Shown here in pieces: positions 9,162 through 17,695 of a stretch of 64,000 bases of DNA. The stretch lies in NCBI RefSeq assembly GCF_003097235.1, contig NZ_QEQQ01000006.1, positions 179,284 to 243,283 of the forward strand, in the 5' to 3' direction. This stretch comes from Pseudomonas sp. CC120222-01a (GTDB lineage Bacteria > Pseudomonadota > Gammaproteobacteria > Pseudomonadales > Pseudomonadaceae). Under the pieces are notes generated by a model. It was not told the origin of the DNA. It searched no databases and saw nothing but the letters and a program-made list of their open reading frames with translations. Within the stretch, counting starts at the first letter, position 1, and every line of letters begins with the position of its first letter. The position numbers and the translations under genes are program-made.

Positions 9162-9533
9162 GAATCCCAAAACTGCGAAAACACTGGGCTGCGGCGCGAG
9201 TGGCTGATGGCGTGATGCCAGAAAAGCGGCAAAGTGCTTCCGCCTGGCGAAGCGAAAGCGGCAATTGCCGGGTGGCAAAAGCGGCAAAACAAAAAATTGA
9301 CGTCAGATGGGGCGGGTGCTTTGCAGTGCATGTATCGCTTCAAGATCGAGCGCCGTCCGCGTGGCGTTCGATCTAGAAACGACAACCCCTCCAACCTTAC
9401 CCAACAAGCTCAAATCTCATTAACCCTTGCCCCATCAGCAACGAAATAGACTTTTCCTACAACCGACTCAGGAATTTCCCACCCTCACTCCATGATGTGA
9501 TTTCCCTGCACAAAACTGGCAGGGAGACGCCTC
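9162..9533. other. Intergenic region between flgB and the effector cassette
   Basis: About 370 bases without a credible gene. The flgB-proximal part would hold FleR/FleQ sites. The distal part (from about 9365) is clearly more AT-rich and includes repeated CCCTCAC/ACTCC-like words, but I see no clear promoter for the cassette. AGGGAG before 9534 is its ribosome site. Confidence 0.5.
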
Positions 9534-10877
9534 ATGCTGCTCTGGCACATCGTGCCCACCTGGCGCGATATCGAAACACGCATCACCGATGAAATGGGCT
9601 ATCAAGGAGGTGCCCATTTCCGTACTTACCTCAACGAAGAGGTGCCGTCACTGGCCCTCAACCTGCGCCGCGTGGACACCGTCCGGCGCGCGTTCCACAA
9701 GGCTTAATGGGTAGCCGGCGCGCTGCTGCGCCAGCGCTTCGCCGACCTCGACATCAAAAGCATCCTCAACGACCTGATCAGCGTCGCTGAACAGATGGCG
9801 ATGATCGTCGCCGGCACTGCCCTAACCGGCGGCTTGCTCGGTGCTGGCATAGGTGCCTTCGCTGGCGGTGCCGGTGCCATTCCCGGCGGCGTTGCCGGCA
9901 CCGCTATCGGCTTCAAGGTCAGCGGCTGGATCCTCGGCGCGCTGGGCATCGCCTCTATCGCCGAGTTCTTCGTCGATGGCCTGCCGCGTATCGGCGAGTA
10001 CTACCTCGACGGCATCGGTATCGCCTGGGAGGGCACCCGCGGTGAAGAAGGGCTGAACGCGTTCAGCCAAGACAACCCGTTTGCCATCGACCAGGCGGCG
10101 CATTTCATTGCCACGGGGCATGTGGAAGTGGTGATGCTGCTGTTGGGCGCCATGGTGTCCTACCTCACCCGCGGGGGTGGCAACGCGGGTGTGCTTGCCC
10201 AGGAAATGGCCGCCAGCAAGAAAGGCGCGCGGATTGGGCAGTGGATGCTCAAGCACGAGGATGCGTTAAAAAAACGGCCGGACTTGCAGGTGCCTGAGCG
10301 GCGCAAGGTAGCTGTGGGCGGCCGGGAACCTGAGGTACCGTACACCCACAAAAATGACAACAGGCCGACGAAAAACCGACCGGGTTTCATGGCATTGCAT
10401 CACGTCGAATGCTTTAAAACTGGCAAATTGCCGGAGTATAAGACAGGGGAATTCAAACGACAGTTGAATGGTCAAGAAGATGGGCTCAACTGGATGACGG
10501 TTGAGGAGTTTTTGGAGAGCGTTACGTCCCCAAACAAACGAAATCCCGGAATTGCCAAAAAAGCGAGGGTAAATTATGAGGACGACATCCGAATCAGTAT
10601 TGCACAAGAGCTCCGAAAAACACTCAACCCATTAGACGCTGAATTGGCCGCAATCGAAAAAGCCAAAAACCGGATGTCTGTGCTGGCTGCGCTGCACAAC
10701 CCTGACCTCATAGCAGGCGGCAAGGATAAAATTTCGGATTTCGGCGACCGCCAAGTGAACGCTGTAATAGGACCACAATGGAAGACGAAACTACCAAACC
10801 TCAAAAGAGCTGCCGAGACGGTTCCGCCAGAACTTAGAAGCACAACGCGCATGAACACAAAATTACACAAATGCTAA
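9534..10877 (+). pseudogene. T6SS-type Ntox15 DNase effector, interrupted by an in-frame stop
   Basis: An ATG at 9534 with AGGGAG upstream opens a frame (MLLWHIVPTWRDIETRI) that meets TAA at 9705-9707, codon 58, then continues in the same frame without another stop to 10877. The N-terminal region resembles the DUF6861 domain of Pseudomonas polymorphic toxins. It contains Gly/Ala-rich hydrophobic segments (about residues 88-145 and 195-215). The C-terminal ~170 residues match the Ntox15 family of type VI DNases (Agrobacterium Tde1/Tde2): HHVECFKTG, LNGQEDGLNWMTVEEFLE, GDRQVNAVIGPQWK, and HNPD at codons 388-391, the HxxD motif essential in Tde1. TAA versus GAA is a one-base change. The remaining open part from ATG 9795 would lack the N-terminus. 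Family names are from memory; the interruption is seen directly. Confidence 0.8.
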
Positions 10878-10887
10878 AAGGGCATCC

Positions 10888-11514
10888 ATGATGGATAAAG
10901 TTTTTGCCAGGTTCATCGAAATTTTTGGCCCCGCCATCGACCGCAGGGAAGTGCCACCGTCAAGCCTCGACCGCTACAAAGACAAGCTACCTCCTAAGCT
11001 CTTGGAGTATTGGGCCGAACATGGCTGGGGAGGATACGGGGATGGCATTTTCTGGTTAGTCAACCCACAGGAATATGAGGCAGTCGTATCGTCCTGGATA
11101 GAAAACACAGCACTCAACACGCAAGATACTTATCACCTCATCGCCAGAAGCGCCTTTGGTGACCTGTACCTGTGGGGGGAAAAATCCGGGGCGTCACTCA
11201 CAATAACAAGCGTTAGCGCTCAGTATGTATTCCACAAAAACAGCTTCACAAAAACAGAACTAGATGCTGAACTTCAGGGTTTTATCCTTTCATCACGAGT
11301 AGAGTCGAACGACTTCAACGACCTGTTCAAGCCTGCACTAAGTACACTTGGCCAACTTAAGCATGACGAGATGTATGGATTTTTCCCAGCGCTCATGCTG
11401 GGCGGCTCCGACTCTCTCAAGTTCTTGAAAAAAATCAGTGCAGTTGAGCATCTGATTTTCCTTGCTCAACTCACTGATCTAGAGCCCTATTTTTTCTCGG
11501 AAGTACCGACTTGA
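10888..11514 (+). CDS. Cognate immunity protein, GAD-like/DUF1851 (Tdi1-like)
   Basis: A 208-aa protein starting 10 bases after the effector stop. The N-terminal half (PPSSLDRYKDKLPPKLLEYW, then WLVNPQEYE) is a GAD-like domain. The C-terminal half (AFGDLYLWGEKSG, then LGQLKHDEMYGFFPALMLGG) is DUF1851. This two-domain layout is that of Tdi1, the immunity protein paired with the Ntox15 DNase Tde1. The frame is intact, unlike the effector. The gene and the toxin tip before it are clearly more AT-rich than the flagellar genes around them, indicating a transferred cassette. Either of two adjacent ATGs could start it. Confidence 0.82.
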   Translation: MMDKVFARFIEIFGPAIDRREVPPSSLDRYKDKLPPKLLEYWAEHGWGGYGDGIFWLVNPQEYEAVVSSWIENTALNTQDTYHLIARSAFGDLYLWGEKSGASLTITSVSAQYVFHKNSFTKTELDAELQGFILSSRVESNDFNDLFKPALSTLGQLKHDEMYGFFPALMLGGSDSLKFLKKISAVEHLIFLAQLTDLEPYFFSEVPT

Positions 11515-11535
11515 GCATGTTGCTCAGCAAATCAA

Positions 11536-11556
11536 GAGCCGCCCGCGCGGCGGCTC
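11536..11556. terminator. Hairpin between immunity gene and cheR (converging genes)
   Basis: GC-rich inverted repeat GAGCCGCC/GGCGGCTC with a short loop, followed by only a weak T-rich stretch. It lies between the converging immunity gene and cheR and probably terminates one or both. Confidence 0.5.
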
Positions 11557-11604
11557 GGTTTGACGCGAACTACAGAACCACCGGCATACCCAGGCGCTCC
11601 GCTC

Positions 11605-12432
11605 TTACTTCGCCTGGTAGATGATCCCCGGGCTGCACTGGACCATCTGGTAGTGGTCCGGCAACCCGTTCAGCGCCTCCGAGGCGCCGAGGAACAAGTA
11701 GCCCCCAGGCTTCAGGGTGCTGTGAATCCGCATCAGGATGTCCTTCTTCACCTGCGCCGAGAAGTAGATCAGCACATTGCGGCAGAACACGATATCGAAC
11801 TTGCCCAGGCTCGCGTAGCTGTCGAGCAGGTTGAACGAACGGAACTCGACGCGGCTGCGGATCGCCGGCTTGACCGCCCAGCGCCCTGGCGCCTTGGTAT
11901 CGAAGTAGCGCTGCAGGCGCTCCTGGGACAAGCCACGGGCAATCGCCAGGCTGTCGTACTCACCGGTCTTGCAGTTGGTCAGCATCGAACCGGACAAGTC
12001 GGTGGCAACGATCTGCGCGCCCATCTTCAACTGGCCCAGGTTGCTGCGCTCGAACTCATCGATGGCCATCGAGATCGAGTACGGCTCCTGCCCCGACGAG
12101 CAGGCCGCCGACCACATGCGCAGGCGCTGGCCGGGGTTGTTCCTGATGAACTCGGGGATGACCTTGTTCTTCAGCACTTCGAACGGGTAGGTATCGCGAA
12201 ACCACAGGGTCTCGTTGGTGGTCATCGCATCCACCACCTGTTCGCGCAGGCCGCCCCGCGGCTGGGTCTGGATGCGTTGCACCAGCTCGCCCAGGCTCTT
12301 GATGCCCTGCTGTTCCATCAGCTTGTTGAGACGGCTGGAAACCAGGTACTGCTTATTCTCGCCCAGCAGGATGCCACAGGCTTTTTCCAGGAAGACCCTG
12401 AACTGTTCGAACTCCAAATTACCCGTAGACAC
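11605..12432 (-). CDS. cheR: Chemotaxis protein methyltransferase CheR
   Basis: CheR methylates glutamates on chemoreceptors using S-adenosylmethionine. The 275-aa protein has the N-terminal helical CheR domain and the SAM-binding domain with RMWSAACSSGQEPYS (motif I) and the late NVLIYFS motif. The start is GTG (12432) with GAGG 8 bases upstream. It follows cheV by 52 bases and is probably transcribed with it; cheVR is a FliA-dependent class IV unit in P. aeruginosa. Confidence 0.96.
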   Translation of the reverse strand: MSTGNLEFEQFRVFLEKACGILLGENKQYLVSSRLNKLMEQQGIKSLGELVQRIQTQPRGGLREQVVDAMTTNETLWFRDTYPFEVLKNKVIPEFIRNNPGQRLRMWSAACSSGQEPYSISMAIDEFERSNLGQLKMGAQIVATDLSGSMLTNCKTGEYDSLAIARGLSQERLQRYFDTKAPGRWAVKPAIRSRVEFRSFNLLDSYASLGKFDIVFCRNVLIYFSAQVKKDILMRIHSTLKPGGYLFLGASEALNGLPDHYQMVQCSPGIIYQAK

Positions 12433-12484
12433 TACTGCCGCCTCTTTTCAATCACTGGTGCCGGGAGCATGCCCCCCGGCTGCT

Positions 12485-13414
12485 TCAATGCGCTGCCTTG
12501 ATCCGGTCGACCACGCGCTGGGCCAGGTCGTCCGGCTTGAACTTGGCCAGGAAATCATCAGCCCCGACCTTCTTGACCATCGCCTGGTTGAACACCCCGG
12601 ACAACGAAGTATGCAGGCAGATGTGCAATTTTTGCATACGCGGGTCGCTGCGGATCTCTGCGGTAAGCGTATAGCCGTCCATTTCCGGCATTTCAATGTC
12701 GGAGATCATCATCAGGAACTCTTCTTCCGGCTTCTTGCCCTCATCGACCAGCTTGCGCAGGTAGTCCAGGGCCTGTCGGCCATCGTTGAGCGCCACCACT
12801 TCCACACCTACCGTCTGCAGGCAGCGGCTGACCTGCTTGCGCGCCACCGACGAATCGTCGACGGTCAGTACCCGCAGCAGCGTGGCCTTGTCCTGCACCT
12901 CGGCATCGACCACGCCGGCAGACACCGACTCGGACGACGGCGCCACTTCGGCCAGCACCTTCTCCACGTCGATGATCTCGACCATGCGGTTGTCGACCCG
13001 GGTGACGGCTGTCAGGTAGTGGTCGCGACCGGTGCCTTTGGGTGGCGGATGAATTTCTTCCCAGTTCATGTTGACGATGCGCTCGACCGAGTGCACCAGG
13101 AAGCCCTGGGTCTTGGTGTTGTACTCGGTGATGATCACGAAGCTGCTGCGCGTGTCTTCCTGCAACCCCGGCAGGCCGGTCGCCATCGACAGGTCGAGAA
13201 TCGGGATGGTCGCCCCGCGAATGTTGGCCACGCCGCGCACCACCGGGTGCGACTTGGGCAGCACGGTCAGCTCCGGGCACTGCAGCACTTCGCGAACCTT
13301 GAATACGTTGATGCCGTAAAGCTGCGCTCCGTTGAGACGGAACAGCAGCAACTCCAGGCGATTCTGCCCAACCAGCTGCGTGCGCTGGTTGACTGAATCC
13401 ATTACCCCCGCCAT
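12485..13414 (-). CDS. cheV: Chemotaxis coupling protein CheV (CheW-REC)
   Basis: CheV couples receptors to CheA and carries a receiver domain that is thought to tune adaptation. Residues about 15-155 are a CheW domain (ELLLFRLNGAQLYGINVFKV). Residues about 178-305 are a receiver domain (LRVLTVDDSSVARKQ), with phospho-acceptor D239 in ISDIEMPEMDG and the conserved Lys near AKFKP. The length of 309 aa is standard. The start has AAGGAG at good spacing. Divergent from flgA. Confidence 0.96.
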   Translation of the reverse strand: MAGVMDSVNQRTQLVGQNRLELLLFRLNGAQLYGINVFKVREVLQCPELTVLPKSHPVVRGVANIRGATIPILDLSMATGLPGLQEDTRSSFVIITEYNTKTQGFLVHSVERIVNMNWEEIHPPPKGTGRDHYLTAVTRVDNRMVEIIDVEKVLAEVAPSSESVSAGVVDAEVQDKATLLRVLTVDDSSVARKQVSRCLQTVGVEVVALNDGRQALDYLRKLVDEGKKPEEEFLMMISDIEMPEMDGYTLTAEIRSDPRMQKLHICLHTSLSGVFNQAMVKKVGADDFLAKFKPDDLAQRVVDRIKAAH

Positions 13415-13460
13415 GCCTGACTCCTTATGCGATCTGCCATTTTGGTGCTACGTGGTCACC

Positions 13461-13487
13461 AAGTCGGCACGGGCTTTGCTTTTTTGA
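13461..13487 (-). promoter_or_regulatory. Putative FliA (sigma-28) promoter of cheVR
   Basis: On the minus strand TCAAAAAA, 11 bases, GCCGACTT, compared with the sigma-28 pattern TCAAGTTT-N11-GCCGATAA: TCAA and GCCGA match at the right spacing. It lies about 45 bases upstream of cheV. cheVR is FliA-dependent in P. aeruginosa. The -35 is only half conserved, so this is tentative. It overlaps the flgA RpoN site on the opposite strand. Confidence 0.45.
13465..13480 (+). promoter_or_regulatory. RpoN (sigma-54) promoter of flgA
   Basis: CGGCACGGGCTTTGCT: GG-N10-GC with GGCACG and TTGCT of the consensus. flgA is a FleQ/RpoN class II gene in P. aeruginosa. The predicted transcription start (about 13491) falls only 2 bases before the most likely flgA ATG at 13493, which is odd. 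Confidence 0.7.
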
Positions 13488-13492
13488 GCGCC

Positions 13493-14245
13493 ATGTACAC
13501 GAAAACGACAAATTTCCGACGACTGACGCACCTGCTGAGCGGCACGCTCGCCGTGCTGTGCCTGCTGGCACCCGGCGTTCGCACGCTGGCGGACGCAGTT
13601 ACCTTGCCTGAACAGCTTATCGGTGTCACCCAAGGGTTTCTTGAATTCAGTGTCGAGGACTACCTGGCCACCACCCAGACGCCCGGGCGCTACGAAATCC
13701 AGGTCAACCCGCTCGACCCGCGCCTGCGCATGCCGCTGTGCAGCCAGCAGCTGGACGCCTCGCTGGAAAGCCCCGCGCAGCCGCTGGGGCGGGTGACCGT
13801 ACGGGTACGCTGCGACGGCAGCGCGCCGTGGACCATTTTCGTGCCGGCGACGGTGAAGCTGTTCCGCGACGTGGTGGTAGTGACCCGCCCGCTCAAGCGT
13901 GACAACGTGGTTGGCGAAGGCGACGTGGCCCTGCGCGAGCGCGACGTCGGTACGCTGACCCAGGGTTTCCTCACCGATCTCGACCAGGCGGTGGGCATGA
14001 AGATGGTGCGACCGACGGTGCTCGACCAGGTGCTCACGGCACAGCACCTGGAGCAAGCCGAGGTGGTGCGCAAGGGCGACCACGTGGTGATTACCGCACG
14101 CAGCGGCTCCTTGAGCGTGCGCATGCCGGGCGAAGCCTTGGCCAAGGGCGGCCAGGGCGAGCAGATCCGCGTGCGTAACCTCAACTCGCAAAGGGTGGTC
14201 AAGGCCCGGGTTACCGGCCCCGGCCAGGTCGAGGTCGCCATGTAG
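13493..14245 (+). CDS. flgA: Flagellar basal body P-ring formation chaperone FlgA
   Basis: FlgA is a periplasmic chaperone for P-ring assembly. The chosen ATG (MYTKTTNFRRLTHLLSG) gives 250 aa with an N-terminal signal peptide ending near TLADA. A longer frame from 13427 begins upstream of the RpoN promoter. The C-terminal SAF domain is visible (PLKRDNVVGEGDVALRERDV, then GDHVVITARSGSLSVRMPGE, ending RNLNSQRVVKARV). There is no convincing ribosome site before 13493 and the predicted transcript start is 2 bases upstream, so a downstream start or a second promoter is possible. Confidence 0.88.
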   Translation: MYTKTTNFRRLTHLLSGTLAVLCLLAPGVRTLADAVTLPEQLIGVTQGFLEFSVEDYLATTQTPGRYEIQVNPLDPRLRMPLCSQQLDASLESPAQPLGRVTVRVRCDGSAPWTIFVPATVKLFRDVVVVTRPLKRDNVVGEGDVALRERDVGTLTQGFLTDLDQAVGMKMVRPTVLDQVLTAQHLEQAEVVRKGDHVVITARSGSLSVRMPGEALAKGGQGEQIRVRNLNSQRVVKARVTGPGQVEVAM

Positions 14246-14334
14246 ATTACGCTGGCGGTAAGGAACCGCTTTTCCTAAACTGTGTCAGAACGCGGGTTCG
14301 CGAGCTTGCTGACAGGCGGCTAAGCATTTGTGCC

Positions 14335-14361
14335 TAAAGTTTCTTTCGGGTTGGCCGAAAA
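14335..14361 (+). promoter_or_regulatory. FliA (sigma-28) promoter of flgMN
   Basis: TAAAGTTT, 11 bases, GCCGAAAA: nearly full match to the sigma-28 consensus. It lies 36 bases before the flgM ATG. flgMN is FliA-dependent in P. aeruginosa, giving feedback control of the anti-sigma factor. Confidence 0.88.
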
Positions 14362-14397
14362 CAAGGCAAGCGTCCAAATACCCAGAGGTTTCTGATC

Positions 14398-14712
14398 ATG
14401 GTCATCGACTTCAGTCGTTTGAATAACTCTCCGTCCATCACGGGCGGCGTTCGTGGCAATGCCACGTCCGGCAACGCCGAGAAATCCGGCGAAACCCAAG
14501 AAGCGCCAAAAAGCGCCAGCGCCAGCGGAGAAGCGGTACACCTCAGCCAAGAGGCCCAGCAGTTGCAAAAGGTCAGCGACAAGCTGCGCGACCAGCCCGT
14601 GGTCAACAGTGCCCGTGTGGCCCAGTTGAAGCAGGCGATCGCAGACGGCAGCTACCAGGTCGATGCCGGCCGGGTCGCCAGCAAACTGCTCGATTTCGAA
14701 GCCCAGCGCTGA
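14398..14712 (+). CDS. flgM: Anti-sigma-28 factor FlgM
   Basis: FlgM binds and inhibits FliA until the hook is finished, when it is exported. The 104-aa protein begins [10 protein letters not shown] and has the disordered Gly/Ser-rich N-terminal half. The C-terminal FliA-binding helices read [20 protein letters not shown] and VASKLLDFE. It is followed 50 bases later by flgN. The sigma-28 promoter directly upstream fits its autoregulation. Confidence 0.95.
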   Translation: MVIDFSRLNNSPSITGGVRGNATSGNAEKSGETQEAPKSASASGEAVHLSQEAQQLQKVSDKLRDQPVVNSARVAQLKQAIADGSYQVDAGRVASKLLDFEAQR

Positions 14713-14762
14713 CCGTTCGGCGCGCTGACTTCACGGACGCTATGTAAAGCCAAGAGTTAGCC

Positions 14763-15230
14763 ATGCACGACATCACTTTGCTGCAACTGATCGAAGACGA
14801 CATCGCCCCGACCCAGGAACTGCTCGACCTGCTCCAGCAGGAATCGGTGGCCCTGCACGGTCGCGACATGGCGCCGCTGGAGGGCATCCTGGCCCGCAAG
14901 CAGTCGCTGATCGTCCTGCTCGAGCAGCAAGGCATGCGGCGCAATAACCTGCTCACCAGCCTTGGCCTCAGCGCCAACCGCGCCGGGGTGCAGGCATTGG
15001 CGGCGCAGTCGGACAACGGCGAGCTGATCCTGCAGCAGCTGGAGGTGCTGAACCAGCTGATGAATGACTGCCAGAAGGTCAACGAGACCAATGGCCGGAT
15101 CATCCAGGTACAACAACACGTCACGGCCAACCAGATCAGAATCCTTCAGGGCGGTGAAGCACCGTCGCTCTACGACAGCCGTGGCACCACTTCTCCACTT
15201 GCCAAGCCCCGGGCGCTCAGCCAAGTGTGA
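14763..15230 (+). CDS. flgN: Flagellar export chaperone FlgN
   Basis: FlgN escorts FlgK and FlgL to the export gate. The 155-aa, mostly helical protein (LIEDDIAPTQELLDLLQQES, then LNQLMNDCQKVNETNGRII) has the FlgN coiled-coil pattern with NQIRIL near the C-terminus. AAGAG precedes the ATG. It lies directly after flgM, as in other pseudomonads. Confidence 0.93.
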   Translation: MHDITLLQLIEDDIAPTQELLDLLQQESVALHGRDMAPLEGILARKQSLIVLLEQQGMRRNNLLTSLGLSANRAGVQALAAQSDNGELILQQLEVLNQLMNDCQKVNETNGRIIQVQQHVTANQIRILQGGEAPSLYDSRGTTSPLAKPRALSQV

Positions 15231-15310
15231 TTACTTCTATCAAGGCACGGAACATACTGGCAAAATGCCGTTACTTGCGTGTGTCGTTTTTGCCTGGAGA
15301 TTGAAAACCC

Positions 15311-16054
15311 GTGTTCAATGAAGCCGATGCCCCGCAACCGCCGAAGGTGCTGAACACGCCCTTGGAGATCGCGGCCAACCTGCGCCAGCTACAAGAGAGC
15401 CATGATCCGCTGATCATCACCTTCCATGAGCGCAGCCAGCGGTTCCAGAGCTACGTGGTACACGTGGACCGTGACAGCAATACCCTGGCGCTGGACGAAA
15501 TGATCCCGCGCGATGGCGAAAAATTCATCGAGAATGGCGAACCGTTCCGCGTCGAAGGCTTCCACGATGGCGTGCGCATCGCCTGGGAATGCAATCAGGA
15601 ACTGAAGATCAGCGAAGTCGACGGCCACCGCTGCTACCGTGGCGCGATGCCGGAAGAGATGACCTACCACCAGCGCCGCAACGCCTTCCGCGCCGCGCTG
15701 AAGCTGTCGCAACTGGTCGACATCATTCTCGACGGCAGCTTCCTCAAGGGTAACGGTGCCCTGCGCGGCAAGTTGCTGGACATCTCGGCCACCGGCTGCA
15801 AGCTGCGCTTCGAAGGCAACGTCGAGGACCGCCTGCAACTGGGCCAGGTGTACGAACGCTTCAAGGCCGGCAACCCGCTGGGCCTGGTGGACACCATGGT
15901 CGAGCTGCGCCACCTGCATTATGAAGAGCGGATCAACACCACCTTCGCTGGTGTGCGCTTCCATAACCTCAATGGCCAGGCACAGCGCAAGATCGAGAGT
16001 TTTGTCTACCAGCTGCAGCGTGAAGCACGGCGGTTCGACAAAGACGACTACTGA
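15311..16054 (+). CDS. flgZ: c-di-GMP-binding PilZ flagellar brake protein FlgZ (YcgR)
   Basis: A YcgR-type protein that binds c-di-GMP and slows or biases the flagellar motor. Residues about 12-110 are the YcgR N-terminal domain. Residues about 120-235 are PilZ, with the c-di-GMP motif RxxxR at R123-R127 (RNAFR) and DISATG at 157-162. The start is GTG at 15311; an ATG nearby is out of frame. The gene is 80 bases downstream of flgN, the typical Pseudomonas position. 247 aa is the usual length. Confidence 0.94.
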   Translation: MFNEADAPQPPKVLNTPLEIAANLRQLQESHDPLIITFHERSQRFQSYVVHVDRDSNTLALDEMIPRDGEKFIENGEPFRVEGFHDGVRIAWECNQELKISEVDGHRCYRGAMPEEMTYHQRRNAFRAALKLSQLVDIILDGSFLKGNGALRGKLLDISATGCKLRFEGNVEDRLQLGQVYERFKAGNPLGLVDTMVELRHLHYEERINTTFAGVRFHNLNGQAQRKIESFVYQLQREARRFDKDDY

Positions 16055-16073
16055 GTCGCCTGCCAATACAAGA

Positions 16074-16098
16074 ACGCCACCCATCGGGTGGCGTTTTT
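16074..16098 (+). terminator. Rho-independent terminator after flgZ
   Basis: ACGCCACCC / GGGTGGCGT hairpin with a 3-base loop followed by TTTTT, 20 bases after the flgZ stop. It closes the flgM-flgN-flgZ transcript. Confidence 0.9.
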
Positions 16099-16120
16099 GT
16101 TTGTATGTTTGCAGGACAGG

Positions 16121-16210
16121 CCTCTTCGCGGGCTCGCCCGCTCCCACAGGGACCGCACCGGTCTCGAAACCTTTGCAGTACCTGTGGGAGCGGGCAAGCC
16201 CGCGAAGAGG
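16121..16210. repeat. REP pair (inverted)
   Basis: Two 30-base arms (16121-16150 and 16181-16210) are inverted repeats with one mismatch (the cctcttcgcgggctcgcccg unit). The gap is about 30 bases. P. putida-type REP doublet between the flgZ terminator and the converging MFS gene. Confidence 0.9.
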
Positions 16211-16221
16211 CGGGCACAGGC

Positions 16222-17565
16222 TCAAACCGACTTGCTGACCTCATCCTCAGGCCGAGCCTCGGCAACCGGCTCTGCCTTCTGATCATCCTCGGTATCCTCA
16301 GCCGCCACTGGCGCCTGCATCACCTCCTGCACGGTCTGCTCATCCACCCGTGGGTCAAGCGCCGCCGACAGTGGCGAACCGGCCGCCGGCATGGCCACGT
16401 GGCCCAACGGCGCATCCTGCACCTGGTGCAGCCCGGTAACCGCCTTCGGCCGGATGCGCCACACCAGTACCAGGGCAAAGAACGCGAAGAACGCATACAG
16501 CATCTGCGCCCCCAGGACCTTCATTAGCACCCCCGCCGCCAGTGGCCCGATACAGGCACCCACGCCATAGGTGACCAGCAGCATGGCGGTCAGTGACACC
16601 CGTCGCTCGCTCTCGACGTGGTCATTGGAAAACGCCACTGCCAGCGGGTAAAGGCAGAACTGCAGCAGCGAAATCACGAAGCCGATGCCGAACAGCACCT
16701 CCAGCGGCACGCTCGGCAGGAACGCCAGCGGCGCCGAAGCCAGTGCCAGGCCCACCGCGACGCTGCGGATCAGCACCGCCCGGTCATAACGGTCTGACAA
16801 CCAGCCCAGCGGCCACTGCACCAGCAGCCCGGCGAAGATGCAGCAGCCCATGAACAGGCCGATCTGCTCGGTCGACATGCCTTGGCTGGAGGCGTACAGC
16901 GGCGCCAGGCCGTAGAACGAACCGACGATCAAGCCTGAACCCAGCACCGTGCTGAGCGACTGCGGCACCCGCTTGATGAAGAACTTCGGCTCCATTGGCG
17001 CTGGGCGCAATGGCGCCGGGTGGATGCGCCGGGTCATCGCCACCGGCACCAGGCACAGGGCAAAGCACATGGCTACCAGCATCAGCAGTTCCGGGCCCAG
17101 CTGCGGGTGCACCACCAGGATCAGCTGGCCGAGCACCAGGCCAAGGTAGGAGGCGATCATGTAGCCACTGAACACCGCACCGCGGTACTTGGCCTCGGCC
17201 TGCTCGTTGAGCCAGCTTTCGATGACCATGTACTGGCACATCATCCCCAGGCCGACGATCATCCGCAGCCCGACCCACACCGGCAGCCAGCTGGTCATGC
17301 CATGCCCCAGCACTGCCGCGCAAACGATGCCGGCGCAGGTGGTGTAGGCCCGTATGTGCCCGACCCGGCCGATCAGCCGGTGGCCGACCTTGCCGCCCAC
17401 GGCCAGGCCGAAATAGTTGGCGGCCATCAAGGCACCGACCCACAGGCTGTCGACATGATCGGCCGCCAGGCGCAGTGCCAGGTAGGTACTGAGCAGGCCC
17501 GAGCCGATCAACATCATCAAGGCGGCAAAATACAACGACTGAAAGGGCTTCCAGATGTTCCGCAT
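16222..17565 (-). CDS. MFS transporter, YcaD-like
   Basis: A 447-aa major facilitator with about 12 membrane segments. The first half contains the GLAVGGKVGHRLIGRVGHIR loop (MFS motif A-like) and IESWLNEQAEAKYRGAVF. The second half has WPLGWLSDRYDRAVLIRSV, the second motif A. The last ~60 residues are an acidic cytosolic tail. The sequence pattern is that of the YcaD subfamily, whose substrate is unknown. It stands alone on the minus strand, 130 bases downstream of the glutamine-synthetase-like gene. Confidence 0.85.
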   Translation of the reverse strand: MRNIWKPFQSLYFAALMMLIGSGLLSTYLALRLAADHVDSLWVGALMAANYFGLAVGGKVGHRLIGRVGHIRAYTTCAGIVCAAVLGHGMTSWLPVWVGLRMIVGLGMMCQYMVIESWLNEQAEAKYRGAVFSGYMIASYLGLVLGQLILVVHPQLGPELLMLVAMCFALCLVPVAMTRRIHPAPLRPAPMEPKFFIKRVPQSLSTVLGSGLIVGSFYGLAPLYASSQGMSTEQIGLFMGCCIFAGLLVQWPLGWLSDRYDRAVLIRSVAVGLALASAPLAFLPSVPLEVLFGIGFVISLLQFCLYPLAVAFSNDHVESERRVSLTAMLLVTYGVGACIGPLAAGVLMKVLGAQMLYAFFAFFALVLVWRIRPKAVTGLHQVQDAPLGHVAMPAAGSPLSAALDPRVDEQTVQEVMQAPVAAEDTEDDQKAEPVAEARPEDEVSKSV

Positions 17566-17695
17566 ACGTCCCGTCGAACTCCCTGGTCAGGTGGCGTTGG
17601 CTTGCTGGCAAGCATAAAAGCAAAATCGCCGCGGCGCAGTCCCCTGCCAGACAAATAGCCGGACCGGGGCGCGTCCAGTAGCGGTTGTGTCGCGA

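Noticed and set aside
9097..9394. The upstream extension of flgB to 9394.
   Set aside because: It would include the RpoN promoter, and the standard 135-aa FlgB starts at 9097.
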